Origin: UBA1738 sp045655325
GTDB taxonomy: Bacteria; Bacillota; Clostridia; UBA1381
Assembly (NCBI GenBank): GCA_045655325.1
Contig: JAZOOY010000029.1
Span: 1 to 14,327, forward strand
Direction of reading: 5' to 3'
Length of the DNA stretch: 14,327 nucleotides
The translations under genes were made by a program, and so were the position numbers. The notes beneath the pieces are model-generated. The model was given only the letters and a program-made list of their open reading frames with translations. It had not been told where the DNA came from and made no database searches. Shown piece after piece: positions 1 through 6,999 of the stretch. The stretch's first letter is position 1; every line of letters starts with the position of its first letter.

Positions 1-482
1 TTTATAGAATTTTCTAAAATATCCATATTTCCTGTAGGAAGGTCGCATCTTCCTATACTTCTTTTAAATAAAGTATCCCCAGAAAAAAGATTATTTTCGA
101 TTAAATAACAAACACTCCCGTCGGTATGGCCGGGTGTGTATATACACTTTACTGAAATTCCGTCAAAATCTCTTTCCTCGCCGTCCTTTAAAATGATATC
201 ACTACCTGATTTTATAAAGGTATTATATAGGACAATATCGGGATTTTTTATATTTTTATCACAATTTTCTGATGAAACTATTTTTTTATTTAAAGATTCT
301 GCAGAAAAAATATGGTCAAAGTGACAATGTGTCAAGAGGATATAGTTTATCTCTATATCCTCTGTTTCTTTTAGTATTTTAGCTGTGTCAATTCCCGGGT
401 CAATTAAAATTCCTTTGCCGTTATTTTCTATTAAGTAACAGTTCTGGTCCATTTCGCGGGTTATAATTTTTTTTATTTTCAT
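1..482 (-). CDS. MBL-fold metallo-hydrolase, glyoxalase II-like (partial, C-terminus missing)
   Basis: The reverse strand from the ATG at 482 stays open to the window edge for 160 codons with no stop, so the 3' end lies outside. The protein begins MKIKKIITREMDQNCYLIE and has the metallo-beta-lactamase signature: THCHFDH (His52, His54, Asp56, His57), the GHTDGSVCY loop (His119) and SGDTLF (Asp136), followed by GRCDLP. These are the usual ligands for a two-metal centre, and the spacing matches the small cytosolic YcbL/glyoxalase II-like group that hydrolyses thioesters or related bonds. The real substrate cannot be told from sequence. The start codon is one base past the dnaN stop (484-486), so it is very probably co-transcribed and translationally coupled with dnaN. 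No strong Shine-Dalgarno is seen. A hydrolase is an unusual gene in the position directly after dnaN. Confidence 0.88.
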   Translation of the reverse strand, partial: MKIKKIITREMDQNCYLIENNGKGILIDPGIDTAKILKETEDIEINYILLTHCHFDHIFSAESLNKKIVSSENCDKNIKNPDIVLYNTFIKSGSDIILKDGEERDFDGISVKCIYTPGHTDGSVCYLIENNLFSGDTLFKRSIGRCDLPTGNMDILENSI

Positions 483-483
483 T

Positions 484-1617
484 TTAGTTATAAAGCCTTA
501 CAGGAAGAATCATAAATGTATATGAATCGTCGCCTTTTGCTGAGCGGATAAAGCAGGAGCTTCTTGGGTTTGAAAGTTCCATCTTTATTTCGTCTTCTTC
601 GCAGGCTCTTAATGCCTCTAAAAGATATTTATGATTAAATCCTATTTCTATGTCCTCACCGTTTACCGATACATCAACCTCGTCATGCACCTGTCCTTTT
701 CCTGTCATACAGGTAATTTCGATTTTGTCCATAATAATTGAAAGTCTTACAGGAACTTTTTCAGCCTTTGCAGAAATGTCATCATTGATTAGAAGTGATG
801 CACGTTCCAAACTTTCTGATAAAAGTGCTGTATTTGCAATTACAAAAATGCTGTTTGGTGTCATTAAAACTGGCTTATAATTAATGTACTCACCTTCTAA
901 AAGTCTTGTTACAACCTTGTAGTTTTCAAAATTGAACATTACGTGACGGTCAGAAACGATAATGTTAACCATTTTTTCTTCGTCATCTTCCAAAACTTTG
1001 AAAACTTCACGAAGTGTAAGGCCAGGAATAACAAACTTTTTGCTTTCAAGTGAAGAATTTATTGTTTCTTTGCAGATTGCTAAGCGGTAACCATCAGTTG
1101 AAACAACAGACAATACGCCTGTTTCAATTTCAAATAATGAACCTGTTAAAATTGGCTTTCTTGCTTCGTTTTGTGAAACTGCAAAGATTGTTTTCTTAAT
1201 CATTTTGCGAAGAGCCTTTTGAGAGATTGAAAAACTGTAGTTTTCTTTAACTTCAGGAACTGATGGATATTCAAATCCTGATAAGCCCTGAATATTAAAT
1301 TCAGACTTTCCGCATTTAATAGTAGTTACATTATTATCTTCATTTACAGAAATTTTAACTTCATCATCAGGAAGACGGCGGATGATTTCACCGAACATCT
1401 TTGATGAAATTGCAATAGAACCTGCCTCGGTAACATTACAAAGGTCATTATATTCTACGCAAAGGTCAAGGTTATTACCTGTAACAATAATATTGCCAGA
1501 CATATCTGCATCAATTTTAATGCATTCTAAAATTGGCATAATTGATTTTGAAGATACTGCTTTTTGAACAGTATTTATAATCTTTAAAAGTTGTTGTTTA
1601 TGACAGCTGAATTTCAT
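484..1617 (-). CDS. dnaN: DNA polymerase III beta subunit (sliding clamp)
   Basis: This 377-residue protein has the usual beta-clamp length and start (MKFSCHKQQLLKIINTVQKAVSSKSIMPILECI). Family landmarks include the SKMFGEIIRRLPDDEV segment of the first fold, the KPILTGSLFEIE and STDGYRLAI segments of the second, and the C-terminal YTFMILPVRLYN. That last piece matches the conserved ending that lines the hydrophobic pocket bound by polymerase and other clamp partners. The protein forms a ring dimer on DNA and tethers the replicative polymerase. The ATG at 1617 is preceded by GAAAGGAAG as ribosome binding site. It lies downstream of dnaA on the same strand, separated by 254 bp that look like an origin region, and the next gene (a hydrolase) follows after a single base. 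Confidence 0.97.
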   Translation of the reverse strand: MKFSCHKQQLLKIINTVQKAVSSKSIMPILECIKIDADMSGNIIVTGNNLDLCVEYNDLCNVTEAGSIAISSKMFGEIIRRLPDDEVKISVNEDNNVTTIKCGKSEFNIQGLSGFEYPSVPEVKENYSFSISQKALRKMIKKTIFAVSQNEARKPILTGSLFEIETGVLSVVSTDGYRLAICKETINSSLESKKFVIPGLTLREVFKVLEDDEEKMVNIIVSDRHVMFNFENYKVVTRLLEGEYINYKPVLMTPNSIFVIANTALLSESLERASLLINDDISAKAEKVPVRLSIIMDKIEITCMTGKGQVHDEVDVSVNGEDIEIGFNHKYLLEALRACEEDEIKMELSNPRSSCFIRSAKGDDSYTFMILPVRLYN

Positions 1618-1684
1618 ATTTTAAAAACTTCCTTTCGTGGATAATTTTTTTCGTTATGTTTGTCCATAGGTACGTACGTATATA

Positions 1685-1709
1685 TAATATATAATAGTAT
1701 TATATATTA
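1685..1709. repeat. A/T-only perfect palindrome, 12-bp arms around a single G
   Basis: Arms 1685-1696 and 1698-1709 are exact reverse complements centred on G1697. Every arm base is A or T, so the stem would be weak as an RNA hairpin and is not followed by a terminator-like T run. A DNA-unwinding element within the candidate origin is the likeliest role. It also carries possible -10 sequences for a dnaN promoter. Confidence 0.6.
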
Positions 1710-1722
1710 GTAGAGGTGTTAA
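1694..1722 (-). promoter_or_regulatory. Possible dnaN promoter
   Basis: On the reverse strand TTAACA (1717-1722) is followed after 17 bp by TACTAT (1694-1699), placed about 80 bp upstream of the dnaN start. The -35 is good (5 of 6) and the -10 is mediocre (4 of 6). In such AT-rich DNA chance matches are likely, and dnaN could instead be read from the dnaA promoter. Confidence 0.3.
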
Positions 1723-1835
1723 AAGAGTGGAAAAGTATGTTTTTTTAGATAGGTATGCAGGTTTTTTATAAAAATTCACCTGTTTAAAAACTGTGGAATT
1801 TTAAAAGTTATAAACACTTAAAAATTCGTGATTTT

Positions 1836-1844
1836 TTATCCACA
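1836..1844 (+). promoter_or_regulatory. DnaA box, perfect consensus TTATCCACA
   Basis: Exact match to the high-affinity DnaA-binding 9-mer, 27 bp past the dnaA stop codon. It is the only perfect TTATCCACA noticed in the window. It may serve origin binding, DnaA autoregulation, or both. Confidence 0.75.
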
Positions 1845-1871
1845 AAACCTCCACTTTTTTATGTGAATAGA

Positions 1872-3203
1872 TTAAATTGAGTTAATGTCCTTGCAAATGG
1901 CGTCAATATCAGCTTTTAGCATAGGATCAACCTTTATCATCTCCATAATTTTATCCACACCGTACATAACAGTAGTTCTGTCACGGTCTCCCATTGCTTT
2001 TGCTATCATTACAAAGTTTAAGTTAGTTAAAGTTTTGCAAAGATACATAGCAATCTGACGAGGCAACGCAATATTTTTCTGCTTGGATTTACCGATAAGC
2101 TCGTCCTCAGGTATCTTATAGTAAGAACAAACGCTTTCTATAATTTTATTAGGTGTAATTTTAATTATTCCGTCTTCAGGAACAATTGAACGGATTGCAA
2201 TTTCTGCAATTTCCATATTAACATTTGAATTTTTAATTCCTGCATAAGAAATAATCTTTAAAAGTGCACCTTCAAGCTCACGGACGTTTGAGTCAATTCG
2301 CTCTGCAATGTAAGACAAAACATCTTCAGAAATATAAACGTTCTGGCTTTGAGCTTTTTTCTTTAGGATTGCAACTCTTGTTTCATAGTCAGGCTTTGTA
2401 ATGTCAATATTAAGACCCCATTCAAAACGGGTTTTTAGTCTTTCTTCGATTGTAACAAGGTCTTTTGGCATACGGTCTGATGTTAAAACAATCTGTTTGT
2501 TGTTTAAGTACAAATCGTTAAAGGTATGGAAGAATTCTTCCTGAATACCCTGCTTATTTTCAATAAACTGAATATCGTCTATCAAAAGAACGTCTACACT
2601 ACGGTAAAGCTGACGGAATGTTCCCATATCCTTTTGCTGGATAGATTCAATCATATCATTTGTAAAATGTTCTGATGTAACGTAAACCACGTTCATTTCA
2701 GGATCATTTTTCAAAATTTCGTTACCGATTGCCTGCATCAAGTGAGTTTTTCCAAGACCTGATGAGCCGTATAGGAAAAGCGGATTGTTCTTTTCCTGAC
2801 CAGGATATTTTGCAGTACTCATTGCAATTGCTGTTGCGTATTCATTTGAAGAACCAACAACGAAATTGTCAAAAGTATATCTTGGATTTAATCCTGAAGA
2901 TGCATTATTTTTTGTTTCAGGTTTAATTTCTTCTTTGATTTCAGGCTCTTTGTATTCGTCTTTTAAAACAATGTTTAGTTTAACGCTGGATGCTGTAATT
3001 CTTGAAATACATTTTTCAATTATGTCTGTGTATCTTATATCAATCATATTCTTGCAGATTGATGTTGAAACCCCTACAACGAAATTTGTACCGTCAAAGG
3101 AAAGTGGGATGATGTCTTTGATGTAAGTGTTAAATCCAACGGCGGAATTTATTTCGTTTTTAATATAGGTAAGGGACGCAGACCATATCTGTTCAGTGTT
3201 CAT
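1872..3203 (-). CDS. dnaA: Chromosomal replication initiator protein DnaA
   Basis: The protein has 443 residues, near the family norm. Domain I begins MNTEQIWSASLTYIKNEI, and a short Glu/Lys-rich linker (about 85-103) follows. The AAA+ domain starts at LNPRYTFDNFVVGSSN, with Walker A GSSGLGKT (146-153), Walker B LLIDDIQF (206-213), sensor I TSDR (241-244) and sensor II NVRELEG (306-312). Domain IV carries PRQIAMYL (381-388) and the signature AMGDRDRTTVMYGVDKI (403-419). In that signature Arg409 replaces the His normally found in RDHTTV, a base-contacting residue in E. coli DnaA. The start at 3203 is preferred over an in-frame ATG at 3236 because AGGGGG lies 6 bp upstream and the N-terminus then aligns with the family. 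It initiates replication by binding DnaA boxes and melting the origin. Upstream is divergent enolase; downstream are the origin candidate and dnaN. Confidence 0.97.
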   Translation of the reverse strand: MNTEQIWSASLTYIKNEINSAVGFNTYIKDIIPLSFDGTNFVVGVSTSICKNMIDIRYTDIIEKCISRITASSVKLNIVLKDEYKEPEIKEEIKPETKNNASSGLNPRYTFDNFVVGSSNEYATAIAMSTAKYPGQEKNNPLFLYGSSGLGKTHLMQAIGNEILKNDPEMNVVYVTSEHFTNDMIESIQQKDMGTFRQLYRSVDVLLIDDIQFIENKQGIQEEFFHTFNDLYLNNKQIVLTSDRMPKDLVTIEERLKTRFEWGLNIDITKPDYETRVAILKKKAQSQNVYISEDVLSYIAERIDSNVRELEGALLKIISYAGIKNSNVNMEIAEIAIRSIVPEDGIIKITPNKIIESVCSYYKIPEDELIGKSKQKNIALPRQIAMYLCKTLTNLNFVMIAKAMGDRDRTTVMYGVDKIMEMIKVDPMLKADIDAICKDINSI

Positions 3204-3261
3204 TTTTATCCCCCTAGAAAAGTTTATACATATCAATTACCCCGATAAGGGTGCTACTTTA

Positions 3262-3290
3262 ATAATAACAGAAAATTTTCTATTTTACAA
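3262..3290 (-). promoter_or_regulatory. Probable dnaA promoter (sigma-A type)
   Basis: On the reverse strand TTGTAA (3285-3290), a 17-bp spacer and TATTAT (3262-3267) give a good housekeeping promoter. The expected transcript starts about 50 bases before the dnaA ATG at 3203. No convincing DnaA box was seen in the 3204-3379 gap, so autoregulation by DnaA at this promoter is not supported by sequence. Confidence 0.6.
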
Positions 3291-3379
3291 GGAAAAAACA
3301 AATTATTTTTAACGAATACAAAAAAAGGACATATATTTTCCTTGTTTTGGTCAAACTAAAATAAAAAAGGAGAATTTTT

Positions 3380-4654
3380 ATGCGAGAAATTACAATTTGC
3401 GGAGTACATGCAAGGGAAGTTTTGGATTCAAGGTCAAACCCAACAGTTGAAGCTGAAATTTATACTGATGAGGGTTTTGTTGGCCGTGCCATTGTTCCGT
3501 CAGGTGCATCAACTGGTGTTTTTGAGGCGGTTGAAAAAAGAGACGGCGACAAAAACCGATATAACGGAAAAGGTGTTTTAAACGCAGTCAATAACGTAAA
3601 CACAAAAATAAGTGAGGCAATTTTGGGAATGAACGTTTTATGTCAAAAGAAAATTGACTCTGCAATGTTAAAACTTGACGGAACAGAAAACAAAGAAAAC
3701 CTTGGTGCAAATGCAATTTTGGCGGTTTCCCTGGCTACCGCAGATGCCGCCGCAAAGTCACTTGGATTAAGCCTTTATCAGTATATTGGAGGTGCTAACG
3801 CAAAAAGACTTCCAAAACCCATGATGAATATTCTAAACGGCGGAGTTCACGCTGCAAATAACGTAGATATTCAGGAATTTATGATTATACCTGATTCTTT
3901 CAAGGCTTTTAAGTACGGACTTTCTGCATCAAGTGAAGTTTATCACGCTTTGGGCAGTGTTTTAAAGGAAAGAGGACTTTCTACAGGGGTTGGTGACGAG
4001 GGTGGTTTTGCACCTGACCTTAAAAATGATGAAGAAGCACTGGAACTTATTATGGAAGCTATTCAAAAAGCAGGATATAAACCAGGGGTTGATTTTAAAA
4101 TTGCCATTGACGCCGCAAGCTCTGAATGGGTGCAAAGTGACGGAAGTTATAAGATGCCGAAATCGGGAATAACAAAAATGCCTTCAGAAATGGTGGAATT
4201 CTGGGAAGACCTTATTAATAAATATCCTATTGTTTCAATTGAAGACGGTATGGGCGAAGATGATTTTGAGGGTTGGAAGATGCTGACCGACAGAATTGGG
4301 GACAGGGTTCAGCTTGTGGGCGATGACTTGTTTGTAACCAACACAAAAAGACTTAAAAAGGGAATTGAAAAGGGCGTTGCAAATTCAATTTTGGTTAAAG
4401 TTAATCAGATTGGAACTCTGACTGAAGCACTTGACGCTGTTGAAATGGCACACAAAGCAGGATATACTGCGGTAATTTCACACCGAAGCGGTGAAACGGA
4501 AGATTCAATAATTGCGGATATTGCAGTGGCAACAAATGCGGGACAGATTAAAACAGGTGCACCTGCAAGAAGTGAAAGAGTTGCAAAATATAATCAGTTA
4601 CTTCGTATTGAAGAAGAGCTAAAATTTACAGCAGAATATGGGGATATAATTTAA
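3380..4654 (+). CDS. eno: Enolase (phosphopyruvate hydratase)
   Basis: The cytosolic enzyme interconverts 2-phosphoglycerate and phosphoenolpyruvate in glycolysis and uses Mg2+. At 424 residues it has normal length. Visible hallmarks are VLDSRSNPTVEAE at the N-terminus, the mobile loop SGASTGVFEA, NGGVHAANNVDIQEFM with the substrate-loop His, GVGDEGGFAP, SIEDGMGEDD with metal-binding acidic residues, LVGDDLFVTN, the catalytic Lys in ILVKVNQIGT, and the enolase signature VISHRSGETED. The ATG at 3380 has AAAGGAG at 3366-3372. It is divergent from dnaA. A weak promoter (TTAACG at 3309-3314, 17 bp, TATATT at 3332-3337) could drive it. A strong terminator follows the stop. Its product PEP is the phosphate donor for the PTS proteins encoded further along, although the genes are not linked in an operon. 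Confidence 0.98.
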   Translation: MREITICGVHAREVLDSRSNPTVEAEIYTDEGFVGRAIVPSGASTGVFEAVEKRDGDKNRYNGKGVLNAVNNVNTKISEAILGMNVLCQKKIDSAMLKLDGTENKENLGANAILAVSLATADAAAKSLGLSLYQYIGGANAKRLPKPMMNILNGGVHAANNVDIQEFMIIPDSFKAFKYGLSASSEVYHALGSVLKERGLSTGVGDEGGFAPDLKNDEEALELIMEAIQKAGYKPGVDFKIAIDAASSEWVQSDGSYKMPKSGITKMPSEMVEFWEDLINKYPIVSIEDGMGEDDFEGWKMLTDRIGDRVQLVGDDLFVTNTKRLKKGIEKGVANSILVKVNQIGTLTEALDAVEMAHKAGYTAVISHRSGETEDSIIADIAVATNAGQIKTGAPARSERVAKYNQLLRIEEELKFTAEYGDII

Positions 4655-4657
4655 ATT

Positions 4658-4685
4658 AAAAAACCACCCGATTGGGTGGTTTTTT
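4658..4685. terminator. Bidirectional intrinsic terminator between eno and the anti-sigma-like gene
   Basis: Stem ACCACCC (4663-4669) pairs with GGGTGGT (4674-4680) around a GATT loop, flanked by six A bases before and six T bases after. It therefore ends the rightward eno transcript and, on the other strand, the leftward transcript whose coding part ends at 4706. Confidence 0.92.
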
Positions 4686-4705
4686 AAAAAGAAAAGAAAT
4701 TTTTA

Positions 4706-5551
4706 TTACTTTGTAAGTGAAATTATTAAATTCTCAAAATCTGCATCGGAAACGCCGTAGGAAGACAGGGTATATGATATACCGTGAGCTTCTATACAGG
4801 CAATTTTCTCAAGGTCTTCTTCAAACAAAACTGCGTTTATGCCTGAAACGATACTTTTTTCATAGTTTTCGTTACTTAAAAGATTTAAAATATTATCGGT
4901 ATTTTTTGTTGTTGTAATAAAAATTGAGTTTTCGCCTTGGGTGAAGTAGAATGTCCATCTATCGTCAAAATTTTCGTTTTCTTCAAGGCAAAGAATATGT
5001 TCATCAGGTGTTTCATTTATAAATCCTTCAGGAAGTTGCAGTGTTTCTTCAACATTTCTTCCAAGGTATTCATAGTAAGTATCCTTTGTTACGGTATCGC
5101 CTAGGGTAAATCTTGCAACGGATGTACCGATGTTTTCAGGAATGCCCTGATTCTTAACAAAAGAATTTTCAGGAATTGCCACATCAAGAGGTTCCGATTT
5201 GGCAGGTTCTAAAGTTGAAACAGGCTCAATTGTGGCAATAGGTTCAGGTGTTTCTGAAACTACCGCTTTTGGATTTGTGGTAGGATTTGGTGTTGCCTTT
5301 GCTATAATGGGTGCATCTGTCGGGATATTTTCAGGTGTTATAACCTCAAATGGCACTTCTTCCGCAGGCATAAAGTTCTCATATACCGAAATCATTGAAA
5401 CCGTTAGCAGAAAACAAGCAGCAAGTAAGGCAATTTTTGCGTAACTGTATTTAGTTTTTTTAGATTTTGCATTGACTTTTTCCATAACACGAGAATATGC
5501 ATCATCGGTTGGAATTTTGTCATTGGCTTTTTTGTATAAATCAGAAAACAA
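4706..5551 (-). CDS. Probable membrane anti-sigma factor with Pro/Thr-rich extracytoplasmic region
   Basis: The 281-residue product has a charged cytoplasmic N-terminus (1-37), one membrane segment at about 38-57 (AKIALLAACFLLTVSMISVY), a Pro/Thr/Glu-rich linker (about 62-128) and a C-terminal globular part (about 130-281) that resembles DUF4367-like domains of Firmicutes anti-sigma proteins. There is no His-x3-Cys-x2-Cys motif, so it is not a zinc-binding (ZAS) anti-sigma factor. The start is TTG at 5551, with AAAGGAG at 5561-5567 and a 9-base spacer. It overlaps the end of the ECF sigma gene by 11 bp, which fits translational coupling and equal production of the pair. The anti-sigma role is inferred from position and architecture. 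The sensed signal is unknown. Confidence 0.72.
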   Translation of the reverse strand: MFSDLYKKANDKIPTDDAYSRVMEKVNAKSKKTKYSYAKIALLAACFLLTVSMISVYENFMPAEEVPFEVITPENIPTDAPIIAKATPNPTTNPKAVVSETPEPIATIEPVSTLEPAKSEPLDVAIPENSFVKNQGIPENIGTSVARFTLGDTVTKDTYYEYLGRNVEETLQLPEGFINETPDEHILCLEENENFDDRWTFYFTQGENSIFITTTKNTDNILNLLSNENYEKSIVSGINAVLFEEDLEKIACIEAHGISYTLSSYGVSDADFENLIISLTK

Positions 5552-6050
5552 GACCTGTTGCTCCTTTCAAAGCTTCTTTTAAAAGGGCTCTTGCCCTTAA
5601 AAGCTGTGACTTTACTGTAGATTCTTTTGAATTTAAAATATCTGCAATTTCCAAAACAGAATAATCTTCATAATAGAAAAGATGTATAACCGTTCTGTAT
5701 TTTTCCGGCAAGTTCATAACGGCAAGGTAAACGTCGCTTTCTTCTTCCGGAATTCCCGCAGCTTCCAGTGTTTCATCAAGTGCAACGGTCTTTTTGAACC
5801 ATGAGCTTGAAAAAACACTGCGGGATGCATTTATTGTCACTCTTAAAAGCCAGGCTTTAATATGCTCTTCACTTTCAAAAACCTTCTTTGATTCCATATA
5901 CTTTAGGAAAACGTCACTGGTAACATCTTCGGCTATGTGCACATCACGGGTTGAAGCAAGTGCAAGCTTATATATCATATTAAAATATTTTTCGCAAATT
6001 TCGCGCTTGTAATCGCTTGTTCCCACCGGTATTGCCAAAATGCTCTCCAA
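5541..6050 (-). CDS. ECF-type RNA polymerase sigma factor (sigma-70 family)
   Basis: This 169-residue protein has only sigma regions 2 and 4. Region 2 (about 22-85) includes YKLALASTRDVHIAEDVTSDVFLKY, the core-binding and -10 recognition part, then AWLLRVTINASRS. Region 4 (about 104-161) contains LPEKYRTVIHLFYYEDYSVLEIADIL and the recognition helix STVKSQLLRARALLKEAL. It would redirect RNA polymerase to envelope or stress genes when released by the membrane protein encoded just after it. The start shown is TTG at 6050 with AGGAAAGG directly before it. A second in-frame TTG at 6038 has GGAG with a better 6-base gap and is a real alternative, giving four fewer residues. A sigma-A-like promoter lies upstream, and no duplicate of an ECF-type promoter is evident, so autoregulation is not apparent. 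Confidence 0.92.
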   Translation of the reverse strand: MESILAIPVGTSDYKREICEKYFNMIYKLALASTRDVHIAEDVTSDVFLKYMESKKVFESEEHIKAWLLRVTINASRSVFSSSWFKKTVALDETLEAAGIPEEESDVYLAVMNLPEKYRTVIHLFYYEDYSVLEIADILNSKESTVKSQLLRARALLKEALKGATGLVF

Positions 6051-6077
6051 CCTTTCCTATAATTTTATCCTATACAC

Positions 6078-6106
6078 ATTATATCAAACTAAAGAAAGAA
6101 TTTCAA
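6078..6106 (-). promoter_or_regulatory. Sigma-A promoter of the ECF sigma/anti-sigma operon
   Basis: On the reverse strand TTGAAA (6101-6106), exactly 17 bp, then TATAAT (6078-6083). The transcript would start near 6071, about 20 bases before the sigma start codon. Confidence 0.82.
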
Positions 6107-6189
6107 CAATATTAAGTATAATGGCTAATATTAGAAAAGCATAAAAAGGGCTTTCACTATTAATACTTTTTAAGAAGCCAAAAGGTTGC

Positions 6190-6223
6190 AAAAAAAGCAA
6201 CAATTTTAAAAACTGTTGCTTTT
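6190..6223 (-). terminator. Intrinsic terminator of the nfnA-nfnB-deoR operon
   Basis: Reading leftward after the deoR stop (6228-6230), AAAAGCAACA (6214-6223) pairs with TGTTGCTTTT (6193-6202) across an 11-base AT loop, ending in a T run (complement of 6190-6196). A third GTTGC at 6185-6189 can compete for the same partner. Confidence 0.82.
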
Positions 6224-6227
6224 CTAT

Positions 6228-6995
6228 TTATAACGCTTCTATTAAGTTAATATCATTTTCTTCCAACATTTCTCGCCATTCATCCGCCATTTTTCTGTCG
6301 GTAATCAATGTATCAAGACGTGAGAAGTCACTTATTACAGGAACGCCGATTTTACCAATCTTGGTATGGTCACAAAGGAAAAATACTGATTCTGAACAGT
6401 CAAGCATTGCCTTTTTGATTTCCGCCTCTTCTTCCTTTGACTCGGTTAAGCCACGGGATAGTGTGGCACCACGGCAGGAGAAGAATACCTTGTTTGCAAA
6501 GTAGTTTTCACGGATAGTCTTTTCCACGATTCTTCCAACATAAGACATATTTCGGGTTGATAAAAGTCCGCCTGTTGATACTACTCTAAGGTTTTCGCAA
6601 CCCGAAAGCTCTGCAATAATTTTTTCTGAGTTGGTTATAACAGTAAGGCTTTTTTTGCCCTTAATATTTCTTGCGATGTGAAGAGCCGATGTTGATGCAT
6701 CCAAAAACACAGTTTCACCGTCTTTTATAAGCTTTGATGCGGCGATGCCGATTCTTTGTTTTCCTTCAAAGTTTATGACGTCACGGTCAGAGATTGACAT
6801 ATCAGAGTCAGAACCTTCCGCAAGGATTGCTCCGCCATAAGTACGCACCAAAATTCCCTGCTTTTCAAGTTTTTCAAGGTCACCACGGATTGTTTCGGTG
6901 GTAACGTCAAAAAGTTTTGCAAGCTCCGGTACGATTACGCTTTTATTTTTGGTAACAAGCTCGGTTATCTTATTTCTTCTGTCAACAGCAAGCAT
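6228..6995 (-). CDS. DeoR/GlpR-family transcriptional regulator
   Basis: The 255-residue protein starts MLAVDRRNKITELVTKNKSVIVPELAKLF. Its N-terminal winged helix (about 5-55) holds the DeoR signature VTTETIRGDLEKLEKQGILVRTYGGAIL. The C-terminal sugar-phosphate-sensing domain (about 75-235) contains IGIAASKLIKDGETVFLDASTSALHIARNI, TVITNS, STGGLL and FLCDHTKIGK. Members usually repress sugar or polyol genes and are released by a phosphorylated sugar. The start at 6995 is chosen because the upstream in-frame extension runs through the end of nfnB, and GGGGTGA stands just before this ATG. Only 4 bases separate it from the nfnB stop, so it is the last gene of the nfn operon. Its target is unknown; the operon itself and the divergent ptsHI are candidates by position only. 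Confidence 0.92.
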   Translation of the reverse strand: MLAVDRRNKITELVTKNKSVIVPELAKLFDVTTETIRGDLEKLEKQGILVRTYGGAILAEGSDSDMSISDRDVINFEGKQRIGIAASKLIKDGETVFLDASTSALHIARNIKGKKSLTVITNSEKIIAELSGCENLRVVSTGGLLSTRNMSYVGRIVEKTIRENYFANKVFFSCRGATLSRGLTESKEEEAEIKKAMLDCSESVFFLCDHTKIGKIGVPVISDFSRLDTLITDRKMADEWREMLEENDINLIEAL

Positions 6996-6999
6996 AAAT

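Larger units (their letters stand above)
1618..1871. other. Candidate replication origin (oriC) between dnaA and dnaN
   Basis: This gene-free 254-bp stretch is strongly AT-rich. It contains one perfect DnaA box, TTATCCACA, at 1836-1844 on the + strand. Near matches are TTATCCACG at 1636-1644 (- strand), CTATTCACA at 1862-1870 (- strand), TTATAAACA at 1808-1816 (+) and TTTTCCACT at 1726-1734 (-). An A/T-only palindrome at 1685-1709 would melt easily, next to the palindrome TACGTACGTA (1671-1680). A short TAGTAG run at 1708-1713 resembles the start of a DnaA-trio element. A second imperfect inverted repeat, CAGGT/ACCTG, spans 1758-1782 around TTTTTATAAAAA. Origins in Firmicutes commonly lie beside dnaA, often with the unwinding element between dnaA and dnaN. 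The origin role is inferred and has not been tested here. Confidence 0.65.

Noticed and set aside
136..324. Short + strand open frame at the left edge
   Set aside because: It is antisense to the metallo-hydrolase, whose conserved metal-binding motifs lie on the other strand.
1671..1709. Terminator between dnaA and dnaN
   Set aside because: The palindrome is A/T only, with no GC stem and no following T run, so it would not be an efficient intrinsic terminator.
1872..3236. Longer dnaA form starting at the ATG at 3236
   Set aside because: The 11 extra residues (MICINFSRGIK) do not resemble the family N-terminus, and the ATG at 3203 has a strong AGGGGG site at good spacing.
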